Shown: positions 1-11,528, numbered from the stretch's first letter. The stretch: 64,000 bases of DNA from Saprospiraceae bacterium (GCA_016717655.1 JADKFC010000014.1:62001-126000), one strand, 5' to 3'. Notes: generated by a model from the sequence alone, not told the origin. Numbers and translations: made by a program.

Positions 1-419
1 AGTAATTCTCTTCCCCTTGAAGGTATCCTCGGTTATCCTCGATTTTCCAATGACCCTTCAAGGTCGTCCTCCACCCCCGTTGATCCTTTCTCGATCCCAA
101 GTCACAATGTTTGGCGAGTAATTCTCTTCCCCTTGAAGGATTATCCTCCGCGGCCCTTCAGGACTTTCTCATCCCAATTCACGGTGTTGCTCGGTTGATC
201 CTTTCTCGATCCCAAGTCACAATGTTTGGCCAATAAATATCCCTTTGAAGGATTATCCTCGCATGACCCTTCAGGTCTTGCTCGGTTGATCCTTTCTCGA
301 TCCCAAGTCACAATGTTTGGCAAGTAATTCTCTTCCCCCTTGAAGGGTTATCCTCGCATGACCCTTCAGGTCTTGCTCGGATGATCCTTTCTCGATCCCA
401 AGTCACAATGTTTGGCAAG
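1..419. repeat. Structured tandem repeat array, period about 91-115 bp
   Basis: A 34-bp core (GATCCTTTCTCGATCC followed by CAAGTCACAATGTTTGGC) recurs at 82-115, 197-230, 288-321 and 383-416. Between cores lies a second conserved piece with CCTTGAAGG and ACCCTTCAGG, which can pair as a hairpin of 9-10 bp (CTTGAAGGGT with ACCCTTCAGG, loop about 12 nt). A further partial unit starts at base 1, so the array probably extends beyond the window. The array lies just past the terminator of the tRNA-Arg gene. No reading frame in it looks coding. Function unknown. Confidence 0.85.
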
Positions 420-439
420 TTTTACTGACGTAAAACTTC

Positions 440-498
440 AAAGCCCCATTCTCACTGCTTTCGAAAGCAAGCTTTCGACGCTGTGATAATGGGGCTTT
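440..498 (-). terminator. Rho-independent terminator after tRNA-Arg
   Basis: Perfect 11-bp inverted repeat AAAGCCCCATT (440-450) and AATGGGGCTTT (488-498). The loop contains a second, nested TTTCGAAAG-type inverted repeat. It lies 17 bases past the 3' end of the minus-strand tRNA, so it most likely ends that transcript. Confidence 0.7.
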
Positions 499-514
499 TG
501 CTCCAAACATTTAT

Positions 515-591
515 TGGTGACCTCGGAAGGATTTGAACCCTCAACCCTCAGAGCCGAAATCTGATATTCTATCCAGTTGAACTACGAGGCC
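515..591 (-). tRNA. tRNA-Arg (anticodon TCG)
   Basis: Read on the minus strand this folds as a complete cloverleaf. The acceptor stem is GGCCTCG with CGAGGTC (one G-U pair). The anticodon stem TCAGA/TCTGA holds the loop TTTCGGC, so positions 34-36 are TCG (reads CGA, Arg). The T arm holds GGTTCAAATCC. The discriminator base is A, and the 3' CCA is encoded (complement of TGG at 515-517). Length is 77 nt with CCA. A TAnnTTTG promoter element lies 8 bases upstream and a strong hairpin terminator follows. Confidence 0.93.
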
Positions 592-598
592 AGTGGTG

Positions 599-606
599 CA
601 AAAGTA
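599..606 (-). promoter_or_regulatory. Bacteroidota -7 element for tRNA-Arg
   Basis: The minus strand reads TACTTTTG, an exact match to the Bacteroidota housekeeping -7 consensus TAnnTTTG, 8 bases before the tRNA 5' end. Confidence 0.6.
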
Positions 607-651
607 TAAAATTTTAATGAAAAATCGCCAAGGGTATGTTTGGGAATAAAA

Positions 652-2262
652 TCATCTAAGTTGAAGAAGCTTATGTATTTTTTTATACGACCCAATTTCT
701 ACTTCGAGGAAAATAAGGCCAACAGGAAGTTGATGAGGTGGAAAAACATCATCCAGTTTGATTTCAATTTCTGTAGCGTCTAACCAGGTCACTGACTGTT
801 CCAGAATTCTTCCATTTAAATCTAAAAGCCTGCATTTCAGATTATTGGGATAAGGCTGTTCTATTCTTAAGGTATAGTTACTTTCCGCTTCGTTTTGGAA
901 TAATAAAATTTTAACCTCCTTTATTTCCCTGATCGGCGTTTTATTCCTTGGAATGTTGTTATCCAACCATGCCAGTCGATTGGACAACCAGTTTTTTAGC
1001 TCTTGAACCTCACCCTGCCAACTTGAAGGAATGGGATAAGGATTGGGCCATACATATTGTCCCAGTATATTCCACTTATTGAAATTTCGAATTTGGGCTT
1101 CTTCTAATTCCACTTTCATTGAATCAATCAATCCAAAAAGGAATTCCTGACTTAATTTTCCATGTTTCCTATGATAATCATAGGTCCTGGACAAACTATC
1201 CACAAAAAAACTGTCTTGCAATAGCTTGTCCCACCAAAATGGGAGGTGAAATCCGTCTTCAGGGCAAATAGTGTTAAAATTCCATGAAAAGCCCTGATAA
1301 CTTTGGCCCTGGCAATAATCTGCATTACCGAAACTGATGTCATAATCCCAGGGGGGGCCAATGGTCAATTTCCCACCTTTGCTATCTTTATCTTTATACA
1401 TGAAAGTTGACACTCGGTAGCCATCTACGTTTTTGCTTACCTCATTTAAAATCCAATAATAGACAAAACTCTCCAGGTTGATCCATTTTCTGTACCCGTT
1501 TTGAGGGTCCTTAAATAAGGGCGATTTTAAGGCACTTTCAAAGCTAGAAACATAGTCTTTTATATAACTCCTTTGCTGAGCTGGTGCATTTTCAGGGTAA
1601 TGGTACTGAAAATAAATACCTTTGGGTTGAGAAGACAAAGAGTAATAATTGCTCAACCACCCTCCATTTTGGGTCCCGGTTTGTTTATCAATCTTTACAA
1701 TATAGCCACCAGTTAGGTCATCACCGACCACCTCATCAGGCTCCAGTTTTGAAATGTCTACCCTACCTTCTCCCCTTTTTATTTTTTCCATTACTACGTA
1801 TACTCCCTGGTAACTGTTGTCAATTATCAGTTCTACAAACCGTGTTCGGCTGGCATAAAAACCCATGGCTCTGTAAATTTCCATTGCCAAAACATTATGC
1901 ATCAGACTCTTTTCATGATACGAAGGGTATAAGATGTAATCTGCATCTTCAGGCCACCCAAACAAAGACACATCATTATCCTCACCATTATCAAGACGGG
2001 TTTCAAACGAATATGCTTTCTTTGGAAAACTCTGTGAACTGGACCCCCTTAGTTCTATCCCAGCTTTACCAGCATACACATTGGGTTGATCCTGATCTGT
2101 TTGGTATTGAGCCGGTGGATCAATGATCTTAAGTTCCACCGTACTTTTTTCATAGTCATATATTGGATTGCCCTTTGTTTCAACTACCACTATCGGTAAC
2201 TTGGACCTAACAATTTGAGAATCAACTACTAAGCTTGAAGTTAAAAAATAAATGAAAGACAC
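652..2262 (-). CDS. CotH-family kinase-like protein, T9SS-secreted
   Basis: This 536-residue protein has the CotH fold signature: an N-terminal strand-rich part with GIELRGSSSQSFPKKAYSFE (about residues 68-87), then MEKIKRGEGRVDISKLEP, and the PWDYDISFGNAD motif near residue 310 that carries the metal-binding aspartates. CotH proteins are atypical protein kinases first known from Bacillus spore coats; in Bacteroidota they are common secreted proteins of unknown substrate. The last ~85 residues look like a T9SS sorting domain, ending in a KLLQLR-type tail. The start used is GTG, and the N-terminus (MSFIYFLTSSLVV) is a short, weak signal peptide, so the true start could lie upstream in another frame. 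Monocistronic. Confidence 0.8.
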   Translation of the reverse strand: MSFIYFLTSSLVVDSQIVRSKLPIVVVETKGNPIYDYEKSTVELKIIDPPAQYQTDQDQPNVYAGKAGIELRGSSSQSFPKKAYSFETRLDNGEDNDVSLFGWPEDADYILYPSYHEKSLMHNVLAMEIYRAMGFYASRTRFVELIIDNSYQGVYVVMEKIKRGEGRVDISKLEPDEVVGDDLTGGYIVKIDKQTGTQNGGWLSNYYSLSSQPKGIYFQYHYPENAPAQQRSYIKDYVSSFESALKSPLFKDPQNGYRKWINLESFVYYWILNEVSKNVDGYRVSTFMYKDKDSKGGKLTIGPPWDYDISFGNADYCQGQSYQGFSWNFNTICPEDGFHLPFWWDKLLQDSFFVDSLSRTYDYHRKHGKLSQEFLFGLIDSMKVELEEAQIRNFNKWNILGQYVWPNPYPIPSSWQGEVQELKNWLSNRLAWLDNNIPRNKTPIREIKEVKILLFQNEAESNYTLRIEQPYPNNLKCRLLDLNGRILEQSVTWLDATEIEIKLDDVFPPHQLPVGLIFLEVEIGSYKKIHKLLQLR

Positions 2263-2378
2263 TCTTTTTTAAGATAAGGGGTAGTTGCAAACTTTGTTTG
2301 TCTTATGCTGGAGTTCAATTTCTATTTCTTTTGCTTGTCAAGTAAGTCCGTAAAGATAATCATAGCACAATAACCTGT

Positions 2379-3407
2379 ATGAATAGCAAATCAGTAATTT
2401 CCCTAATTCTTTGTTTTATCTATATTTTAATTTTATCGACCGAGTCCAGTGGCCAGGTAACGGAAGTTAAATACATGGTGAAATTCAATGAATCTACTGA
2501 ATTGTATGATTGTTACGTGGTTATTATAGCAGGTTCCGCAACTACTACCCAACATCGCACCCAGATGTCTTCCCAATATTCTGTGGTTGTTCCTACAGGT
2601 AGCATTGTTACCTTACCGCAGACCTATCTTCCTTTGCAAAACAACCAAAATTATGGAGGTACAGTGCCCAGCCTTTGGTCACTGGCCAACCAAATCTTAC
2701 ATCCTGCTGTTCAGCCCAATTCTGATTTTTATGGTATTGCTCCTTCTTTGGTTCCGGCCAGCCATTACAACAATATAACCGCCGGAGACACCCTTAAACT
2801 ATTTTCACTTTCCATCGAAGTACCTCAAGGAGGATGTAAAAGTAGCATACGCTTGTTTCAAAATGGAATTGATCCGCCAGCTGCCGCACCTGGAATGGGG
2901 GGTGGCGACTTTTCAAATGGGTTTACCATAGGCAGTCCAATTCAAAGATACAAGGGCAATTTCAACGGCTGGATCCCTGCTGATGGAGTGCTCAATCAGG
3001 CTGACAGCGGGTTTGGCAGTCTGAGAAAAGCTGTCTTTTGTGCGCGTGAGAATGAGTATATTCTGGTTGAAGACAGTCTTTCCGGAAAAACGATACAACT
3101 ATTAAGTCCGATTTTGATAGATAAAAACATCAATGTGGTCAGATCACCCAATCAGGAATTTAACATCGTAGCCCCAATTGCTGGTTCTGCATTTGTCATA
3201 TTGCAAAATAAGTCATTGTATATCAAAAATTTAAACCTTCTTGCCCCTCATAATTCCATAAGTCAAAGCCGAATATTCACCAATAATGGTAAATTGACTG
3301 TCCATAATGTTGATATTATTGATCCAAAACTGGGTCAAGGTGCTGGTTCATCCATAACCAATTTAGGCGAACTCATTTATGAAGGATCCAATACCATTTC
3401 AGATTAA
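2379..3407 (+). CDS. Secreted protein with parallel beta-helix-like C-terminal half
   Basis: 342 residues. A clear signal peptide (residues 1-25, hydrophobic ISLILCFIYILILS, cut near SSGQ) shows export. The middle carries an unknown domain. From about residue 205 a DSGFGSLRKAV segment resembles the GSLR(Q/K)A motif that opens many right-handed beta-helix regions in surface proteins; short strand repeats follow (LLSPILIDKNINV, VHNVDIIDP). No T9SS sorting domain is visible and the protein stops within the repeat region, so it may be truncated. The exact role is not recognisable. It is divergent from the CotH gene and 155 bp ahead of groS. Confidence 0.65.
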   Translation: MNSKSVISLILCFIYILILSTESSGQVTEVKYMVKFNESTELYDCYVVIIAGSATTTQHRTQMSSQYSVVVPTGSIVTLPQTYLPLQNNQNYGGTVPSLWSLANQILHPAVQPNSDFYGIAPSLVPASHYNNITAGDTLKLFSLSIEVPQGGCKSSIRLFQNGIDPPAAAPGMGGGDFSNGFTIGSPIQRYKGNFNGWIPADGVLNQADSGFGSLRKAVFCARENEYILVEDSLSGKTIQLLSPILIDKNINVVRSPNQEFNIVAPIAGSAFVILQNKSLYIKNLNLLAPHNSISQSRIFTNNGKLTVHNVDIIDPKLGQGAGSSITNLGELIYEGSNTISD

Positions 3408-3562
3408 ATGACATTTTGACAATCGAATTGACAGATTGTACCTCTAAATTTTGATTTCCAATTTTTATTCTGTTATAATGTCAGAAAAATCGAAATGGCA
3501 CATTTCATGTGGTAAATAGGTGAAAATTCACCTAAAAATTTTAAAACTAAAAAATACTAGTT

Positions 3563-3827
3563 ATGAAGCCAATCAACGACAGAGTTGTTATTAAACCAGC
3601 TCCAGCCGATGAAAAAACGTCTGGGGGCATCATCATTCCAGACAATGCCGAAGGAAAAACCACAGCGTGGAACCGTGATTGCCGTAGGACCAGGCAAAGA
3701 AAACCACAAAATGACCGTTAAAAAAGGCGATACAGTTTTGTATGGCAAATATGCCGGACAGGAAATCAACTACAAGGGCGACGATTATCTCATCATGAGA
3801 GAAGACGACATCCTGGTAATTATTTAA
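3563..3827 (+). CDS. groS: Co-chaperonin GroES (one frameshift)
   Basis: GroES caps the GroEL folding chamber in the cytoplasm. The ATG at 3563 gives MKPINDRVVIKPAPADEK and the mobile-loop GGIIIPD motif. After about residue 31 the frame breaks: an extra base at 3653-3659 (GGAAAAAC) moves the rest, KPQRGTVIAVGPGKENHKM to the end, into another frame. With one base removed the protein is about 87-91 residues, the normal length. groL follows after 43 bp, so the two form the usual groSL operon. I see no CIRCE element upstream. Essential gene, so the indel is probably a sequence error. Confidence 0.9.
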
Positions 3828-3870
3828 TCATCCAATTCACTTAAAAACACCACTAAACAATAGAAATATT

Positions 3871-5503
3871 ATGGCTAAAGAAATTAGTTTTAATTCGGAA
3901 GCACGCGCCAGCTTAAAAAAAGGTATTGACGCGCTGGCCAATGCAGTAAAAGTAACCTTAGGACCTAAGGGAAGAAACGTTGTCATTCAAAAGAGTTTTG
4001 GAGCCCCTACCATCACTAAAGATGGAGTTACCGTGGCCAAAGAAATTGAACTCGAAAATGCCATTGAAAATATGGGCGCACAAATGGTTAAAGAAGTTGC
4101 TTCCAAAACGGCCGACGCTGCCGGTGATGGTACCACAACAGCAACCGTCTTAGCACAGGCAATGGTAACAGCTGGTATGAAATACGTAGCAGCCGGCGCC
4201 AACCCAATGGATCTCAAAAGAGGTATTGACAAGGCAGTAGATGCCGTCATTGCCGACTTGAAAAAACAAAGTGAGGTAATCGGAAATGATTTCAAAAAGA
4301 TCCAACAGGTAGCAGCTATTTCAGCTAATAACGATGAAGAAATCGGTACTTTGATTGCAGATGCAATGAAAAGAGTGACCAAGGATGGCGTCATCACTGT
4401 GGAAGAAGCAAAGGGAACAGATACCTATGTGGATGAAGTAGTAGGTATGCAGTTTGACAGAGGATACCTCTCTCCTTACTTCATTACCAACACAGAAAAC
4501 ATGACTACAGAATATGATAGTCCATTGATTCTGATCCACGACAAAAAGATTTCAAATGTTCAGGAAATAGTACCTGTTTTGGAAAAATCAGCTCAATCTG
4601 GTCGTCCATTGTTGATCATTGCAGAAGATGTAGATAGCCAGGCCTTAGGTGTTTTGGTTGTCAACAGATTGAGAGCAGGTTTGAAGGTTGTAGCTGTAAA
4701 AGCTCCGGGATTTGGTGACAGAAGAAAGGCTATGCTCGAGGACATCGCCGTATTGACTGGAGGTACTGTTATTTCTGACGAAAAAGGATATAAGTTGGAA
4801 AACGTACAACTCAGTGACCTGGGACAGGCAGAAAAAATCACTGTAGATAAAGACAATACTACCGTTGTTAACGGAAAAGGCAAGAAGAAGGACATCGAAG
4901 CCAGGATAAATCAGATCAAGGCACAGATTGAAACCACTACCTCCGATTATGACAGGGAAAAACTTCAGGAAAGGTTAGCTAAGTTGGCCTGAGGTGTAGC
5001 CGTGCTTTATGTTGGGCTGCTACTGAGGTAGAAATGAAGGAAAGAAAGACCGTGTTGACGATGCTTTACATGCTACACGTGCTGCCGTTGAAGAAGGAAT
5101 CGTAAGCGGTGGTGGCGTTGCTTTGGTAAAAGCAATGTACGCAGTAGACAAGGTGAAAGGCATCAATGAGGACGAAGACATGGGAGTTCAAATTGTGAAA
5201 AAAGCTCTGGAATCTCCTCTTCGAATCATTGCTGAAAATGCAGGTGTAGATGGTTCAGTGGTATTCCAGGAAGTCTACAAATCAAAAGGAGCCAAGGGCT
5301 TCAATGCCAGAACCAATATTTACGAAGACCTGAAAAAGGCTGGTGTCATTGACCCAACCAAGGTAACCAGGATTGCGGTAAGTAATGCAGGTTCTATTGC
5401 CAGCATGGTGCTTACTACAGAATGTGTTATTTCTGAGAAAAAAGAGGAAAATGCAGGACATCCACCAGCTATGCCAGGAGGCGGAATGGGTGGAATGATG
5501 TAA
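3871..5503 (+). CDS. groL: Chaperonin GroEL (one stop and two indels, 4990-5060)
   Basis: GroEL is the 60-kDa ATP-driven chaperonin ring. Family hallmarks are present: TLGPKGRNVVIQKSFGAPTITKDGV, the DGTTTATVLAQ nucleotide motif, and the C-terminal GGM-rich tail (PGGGMGGMM). The reading frame is clean to 4989, where TGA replaces the Gly codon expected before GVAVLYVG. A base is then missing in GTTGGGCTG and another in AAGAAAGACC, after which GIVSGGGVALVKA resumes in a new frame. Corrected length is about 543 residues, as expected. Three lesions in 70 bp suggest a locally poor consensus rather than a pseudogene. Confidence 0.92.
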
Positions 5504-5518
5504 TTTCTTTCTATCAAT

Positions 5519-5554
5519 AAAAAAGCCTGTGCACTTGTGCATGGGCTTTTTTTA
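5519..5554 (+). terminator. groSL terminator
   Basis: AAAAAGCCTGTGCA and TGCATGGGCTTTTTTT form a stem with a 4-base loop and a T run, 16 bp past the groL stop. It can also act on the opposite strand for the convergent gene. Confidence 0.8.
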
Positions 5555-5559
5555 TTAGG

Positions 5560-7910
5560 TTAATGACAAAAAAGCTTCTGTGATTGCCACCCAAAGGTTT
5601 CTGTTGTCCATGACAAAAGGTAAAGCTTAGGCCTGCTCAATAAAGGTAATTGCGTTTCGGAAGGATTACCATTCCAAATTAATTTGCCATCAATATCCCA
5701 TACCGTCAATTGATCCACTTTTTCTACATCTCCGAGAAGTTGAATTTTCCCGTCCAGACTTTGCCTCCACTTTTTTTTCTTCCGTTTTGAGAGGTATGGT
5801 AACGGAATGATACTGCACATGTGACCTTCTGTATTCCTTTGATTGTCCCGTTTCTAAATAGGGGTCAAAGGGTTTCCACCTGTTTGCGTAATATGATATA
5901 ATTGCATAATGATAAGTCTCCCCTTCTACAAGCTTACCTCCATTGGAGCCTAAATGATCCACATCCAGGCTGAAATATCTTTCAATGCCATTATTTCTTC
6001 CATTGGCTTTTAGAGAAGACGTCCAAATACGTTCAACTTTATCAATTGGATCCAGGTTAACGGTGGATGAGTACCAATACAACTTATCAAATTTGTTCTT
6101 AACATCACATTGATGTACCAATCTTGCTTCCCCTTCTTTGAAGCCCTCTTGTATTTGCATTTTTGGGCTTTTTATTTGATAAACTTGGTAACCTTCAAAT
6201 AAGTAGTATTTATCCTCAGATAATTTCTGTAATTCTTCAGGAATTGCAACACTTTCAGAAAACTCTTCAATGTTGACATTGTTCACATAGGGATCAATGG
6301 TGAAATTTAACTTATTTCCATCCTGCTCATAGTATGAAATCAAGGTTGCCCCGGGATCCAAAAAGTCATCACTAAAAATACATCCTTCTTCAAATTGCAT
6401 AAATGCTTCATCTTGCAACTGATATGCAACTGACAAATCAATATTGTCTTGCCTTCGATGAAGAGGACTCAGATGGAACAAAAATCTTTTACTTTCTGCA
6501 GGTTGAAGAAAAAACTTTTCGGCTACAGCGAGGACGGTCAAAGAATCATTAAAATTAATGTTATCCGACAACATGCTCCATGAATCCTGTTTTCTGGGAT
6601 CTCCATGAAACATAAATTTTATCTTCTTATCCTTGTAATATAGTTCCTCCCCATCAAGGTTTAATCCATTCATTAATCTATGCAGTAATTCAGACCTTTT
6701 CACGGATGACTTTTGAAAATGTGAGGTATTGAACAATTGAAAACTACTCAATCCAGCATAAACAGTAGTATCAGCCTCCTCTAATTGTTGCATGTCGGTG
6801 ATATCAATTAACAAAGGATGCCCCAATTCATTTCTGATAACTTTACCTGAAGCGTACCTTGCAAATTTTTTATACGATTTATGCAACGGAAAACTACTTA
6901 AATTGTAGTAATATGGAAATAAAACACCCGCAACACAATTATCAAAGGAATCAAGCCCCGTCTCAATCTGTTTATGATAGTAATATACCATACCACTTAA
7001 ACTATCCACGCCAACATATCTGTCCCCTTTACAATCTTGCCCGGGTGTTAATTGAAGTCCTAATGCCATATTTAATAAGTCTCTTTCATTGTGGTTAACA
7101 ACTTGAAAATAGAAATACACGCCATCATTTACGGGTTTATCATTGTTGTAGTGAAATAGGTAACAATTGACATGAATTTGCATGGCATCACCTCCTGAAA
7201 ATCTGTGCACCCCGGCCACATCATTCATACACCAATACCAAAATTCATTCGGATAATTTTCAACTCTTTCACATGAATCATAGAAACCTGGAAAATCGCC
7301 AGCACACGGATTATAATTTCCATCATTATCTACATCAACAAAATACGCCAAATTTTCATCAGGCAGGTCAAATTCAAACTTTTCTTTCCAGAATGGGTTG
7401 TTTTAGCCGCCAATACTTTACTCTTTCAGGAATCTTATCGCAATCATATATGCCAGCATTCCTGAAATTAGAAAGGTGTAATTTTATTTCATCCTTGGTG
7501 ATCCTGAAAATCTGGTTCCAATTGCTGCAATGTTTGGTAAAATCTTCATTCCACGCAGGAACCGGACCTGGATAAAAATCGGATTTTCCGGTAACGGCAT
7601 CTATTCCTGCGTTGTATCTGTTCCCGGCTCGGTCTTCTGCTTTCAACCATAATGCCATAGGACCTACACCCGCTGCCAGGGTTTTCCCATGCAAATGATG
7701 AAAGAAGCCTTCAGGGAAGATAATCCCGGAGTTCTCTACTGAAAACCTGGCACCACTTGCTTCATAATCAGCAGATATTTTAACGGGGTCACAAAGTGGA
7801 ACCGTGCCTTTAAACATTGAAACTTCTCCATTCTGGCATCTTGCGGAACGGAAACAGAAAAAGACAGAAACGAGAAAGATATACTTTTTCATAAAACAAA
7901 AATTACTCAA
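5560..7910 (-). CDS. Large T9SS-secreted protein (two frameshifts)
   Basis: Three overlapping frames read as one protein of about 783 residues. The N-terminus (MKKYIFLVSVFFCFRSARC) is a signal peptide. The frame changes at about 7389-7400 (GCTAAAAC), after which NPFWKEKFEFDLPDENLAYFVDVD leads into the ORF of 7351-5690, and again in a T8 run near 5770-5780. The piece after that, to 5560, is a T9SS C-terminal sorting domain (LTVWDIDGKLIW). The DVDNDGNYNP motif near residue 190 is a calcium-type Asp/Asn loop frequent in Bacteroidota surface proteins. Catalytic function not recognised. Confidence 0.7.
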
Positions 7911-8001
7911 TTTTTTGATCTATTGAAATAAAGCGTCTCTTAAGTAAGAAAATGGATTGTAGGCGACAATTAAAATTCCAACATAATTCCTATATAAATT
8001 T

Positions 8002-11000
8002 CTAATTCAACTTATAGGCAATGTTCATTTTTTTTAAGCCATCTACAAAATCATAAGATGCATTGACCTTAGAGGCAGTGGGTACCAATTCCAAATCGTT
8101 ATCGCCTTCTTCTTCGTCAGCTACTATAATGCGAAGTCGATGATCTCCTTTATTTTCTGTTACCAATGCAGATAATCCATTCACCAATGGTTGATCCACT
8201 TCTGCCAATGGAATTCTCAGTGTGATGGATTTGGTAAATAATTTCCCTATGGTATCCAGCAACTTCATGTCTTTTACCCTGAAAAACATACGATCGCCAT
8301 TGAACTGTTTCCCGTAAATGCCCTCCATATAAATGACATTACCCTTTACCAGGAGGTGCTTAAAACTTTCATATTGCTCGTTAAAAAGGGTGAATTCGTA
8401 GCTACCCGAATAATCCTGTAAACTAAATCGGGCATAGTTAGTCCCCCTTTTACTTTGCATCACATTTACATCTGTAATAAACCCTCCAAGTTTGAGTCCT
8501 TTTTCCAGGAGGTTTTCGATGTCATCTAATCTGGCATTGACAAAAGCTGAAAATTCCAGACTGTATTGGTCCAAAGGGTGGCCACTTAGGTAAAATCCTG
8601 TGATGTCTTTTTCTTTTTCCAGCTTCAACAATTGATGCCACTCTTCACATTCGGGCACCTGGGGTTCTGCTATCATGGCCTGGTGCATCTCCCCAAATAG
8701 AGAAGCCTGGGCACCATCTTTTTGAGACTGGAAATTATTGCCGTAACGGATCAAATGTTCAATAAAAGACTCAAAGCCTCCAGAAGGGGCAAAATACTGA
8801 GCCCTCGCAAATTGAAATGAATCCAATGCTCCTCCCATTGCCAAACTGTCAAGCAGTTTTTTATTGATCGATCTGAGGTTGACCCTCCTCATCATATCAA
8901 AAATGTCCTTGTAGCGTCCTTTTTTTCGTTCTTCTATCAATTCTTCCACAGGACCCTCTCCTACTCCTTTTAAAGCGGATAATCCAAACCGTATGTATTC
9001 TTTATTTGCAATTGAAAAATTGAGTTGGCTTTCATTTACATCAGGCCCCAGAACTTTAATACCCATCCTCTTAGCTTCTGTAATAAAAAAGTTAAGCGAT
9101 TTGATCTCACCTTTATTGTGGTTCAAAACGGACGCCATAAATTCTTTGGCATAATGGGCCTTTAAATAGGCTGTCTGGAAAGCCAAAAAGGCATAACAGG
9201 TAGAGTGACTTTTGTTGAAAGCATAAGAGGCAAATGCTTCCCAATCTTTCCATATTTTTTCAATAATTGGCTCGGGGTGCCCATTGGCCTTGCATCCTTC
9301 CAAAAATTTAGGGTAAGTTTCATCGATGAGCTTTCTATTTTTCTTACCCATCGCCTTCCTTAACAAGTCAGCTTCACCCTTGGTAAAATTGGCCAACTTT
9401 TGGGAAAGCAACATTACCTGCTCCTGGTAAACGGTAATACCGTAGGTTTCTTTGAGATAACCCTCCATGTCAGGCAAATCGTAAGTTATTTTTTCTCTGC
9501 CATGTTTTCTCTCAATAAAGTTGGGAATGTACTGAATGGGCCCTGGCCTGTAAAGCGCATTCATTGCTATCAAATCCTCAAACTTATTAGGTTTTAGGTC
9601 TTTGAGATACTTTTGCATTCCGGGAGATTCGTACTGGAAGATACCGATGGTGTCTCCTTTTTGAAATAACTGATAAGTGAGCCTGTCTTCCAGGTCTATC
9701 TTATCAATATCGATTTCAATATCATGGGTTTCCTTTATAAGTTTCAAAGCATCCTTGATGATGGTAAGGGTCTTTAATCCCAAAAAGTCCATCTTCAACA
9801 AGCCTGCTTCTTCTGCCACGCTGTTGTCAAACTGAGAAACAACCAGATCTGAATCTTTTGCCGTTGCAATAGGTATGATATTGCTGATGTCTTCCGGTGT
9901 AATGATTACCCCACAGGCATGCACCCCGGTTGAACGCACAGAACCTTCAAGTTTTTTAGCGGTTCTGATCATATGGCCTACGTCTGAATTCTCTGCTGCC
10001 AGCTCTCTGAATTTATAGGCCCTATCCAAGTCGTCTTTGTTCAGATCACTTTTCAACTTTTCTGATACATCTTTCTCTGCCAAAACAGCGTCCAAAGTTG
10101 CGGATAGGTGGGCCGGAAATGACTTGGCAACCCGATCAACCACATCCAACGGTATATTCATCACCCGACCAGTATCCCGCAACGAAGTCCTGGCTGCCAT
10201 TGTACCATAGGTTATAATTTGAGCTACCTGATTGCGTCCATACTTATCAATCACATAATCGATTACTTTGTCTCTACCTTCGTCGTCAAAATCAATATCA
10301 ATATCCGGCATAGATATACGCTCGGGATTGAGAAAACGCTCAAAGAGCAGGTCATATCGAATGGGATCGATATTGGTGATTCCCAGACTGTAGGCTACTG
10401 CCGATCCGGCAGCAGAACCCCTTCCTGGCCCCACTGAAACACCCATTTCCCGGGCGGAAGTTGTAAAATCCTGCACAATCAGGAAATATCCCGGATATCC
10501 ACTTTTTCCAATGGTATCCAGCTCAAAATTTAAACGGTCTTCAATTTCTTTGGTTATGGTGCCATACTTCTTCCTCGCACCTTCAAAGGTTAGATGTCGA
10601 AGGTAATCATCCTGTGATAAAAACTCTTTCGGAAGAGGGAAGGCAGGAAGAAGCACATCCCGCGATAACTTCAAACTCTCCACTTTAGAAGCTATCTCCA
10701 TCGTATTTTCAATAGCATGGGGCACATCACCAAAAGTTGATTGATCTCTGCCTTGGTCTTGAGATAAAAGTCGGAACTAGGAAACTTAAACCTGCTTGCT
10801 TCAGAAAGTAAAGAGCCTGTGTTTACACATAATAAAACATCGTGTGGAGCCGCATCTTCTTCTTCTACATAATGTACATCATTGGTAACTATTGTTTTTA
10901 CATTGTATTTTTTAGCTAACTGCAGAAGTACCTGATTGACATCTTCCTGACTCATCAATGATCCGTCTATCCTGTCAATGCCCCTATGGCGCTGTAATTC

Positions 11001-11528
11001 GATGTAATAATCTTCTCCCAACAGATCCAACCACCACTTGAGCAGTTTCTCTGCCTTTTCTGTATTACCCGAGGCTATCGCTTGTGGAATCTCAGCTCCT
11101 ATACAGCATGAGGTTGCAATGAGGCCTTCATGGTGTTTTAACAATAATTCTTTATCAATCCTCGGAAACTTTCCATACATGCCCTCTATGAAGCCCAGGG
11201 AGCACAGCTTTGACAAATTTCTGTAACCAACCTCGTTTTTAGCCAATAAGAGCTGGTGAAAACGTTCATCTCTCTGGCCCTTCGATTTTTCAAAACTTTT
11301 TTGCCATCTGTTTTCTACCATGTAAAATTGACAACCTCCAATGGGTTTAATCCCCTTCTTATTGGCAGCTTTGACAAACTTAAATGCCCCAAACATGTTT
11401 CCATGATCGGTCAGAGCTATGGCCTGCTGTCCATCTTTGACAGCTTTTTCCATGAGTGCTGTAATATCAGAGGCTCCATCCAACAAGGAATATTGGGTGT
11501 GGCAATGTAAATGGCAAAAATCTTGCAT
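8002..11528 (-). CDS. dnaE: DNA polymerase III alpha subunit (one frameshift)
   Basis: Replicative polymerase catalytic subunit, about 1175 residues. It opens with the PHP domain (HLHCHTQYSLLDGA), followed by the Pol3 core with SVGPGRGSAAGS and the catalytic PDIDIDFDDEGRD aspartates, the VYQEQVM segment of the core, and a C-terminal OB-fold (GGFITDVNVMQSKRG). One T is missing in a T run at about 10733-10736, splitting it between EINQL and GDVPHAIENT. I chose the ATG at 11528 (MQDFCHLHC), which fits family N-termini; a longer start at 11558 is possible. Single gene, no operon partner. Confidence 0.95.

Noticed and set aside
141..323. 60-codon minus-strand ORF in the repeats
   Set aside because: Made of repeated units with no start context; the periodicity explains the open frame.
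1..419. CRISPR array
   Set aside because: Cores are separated by unequal stretches of 57-81 bp that are themselves related to each other and carry hairpins; no cas gene and no unique spacers.
3430..3562. CIRCE (HrcA) operator before groS
   Set aside because: Looked for TTAGCACTC-N9-GAGTGCTAA; nothing similar present.
3987..4397. Minus-strand ORF inside groL
   Set aside because: Shadow frame of a highly conserved gene with biased codon use; no start context or homology pattern.
4981..4995. Selenocysteine or recoded TGA in groL
   Set aside because: Gly is the conserved residue, flanking indels are present, and no SECIS-like hairpin is evident.
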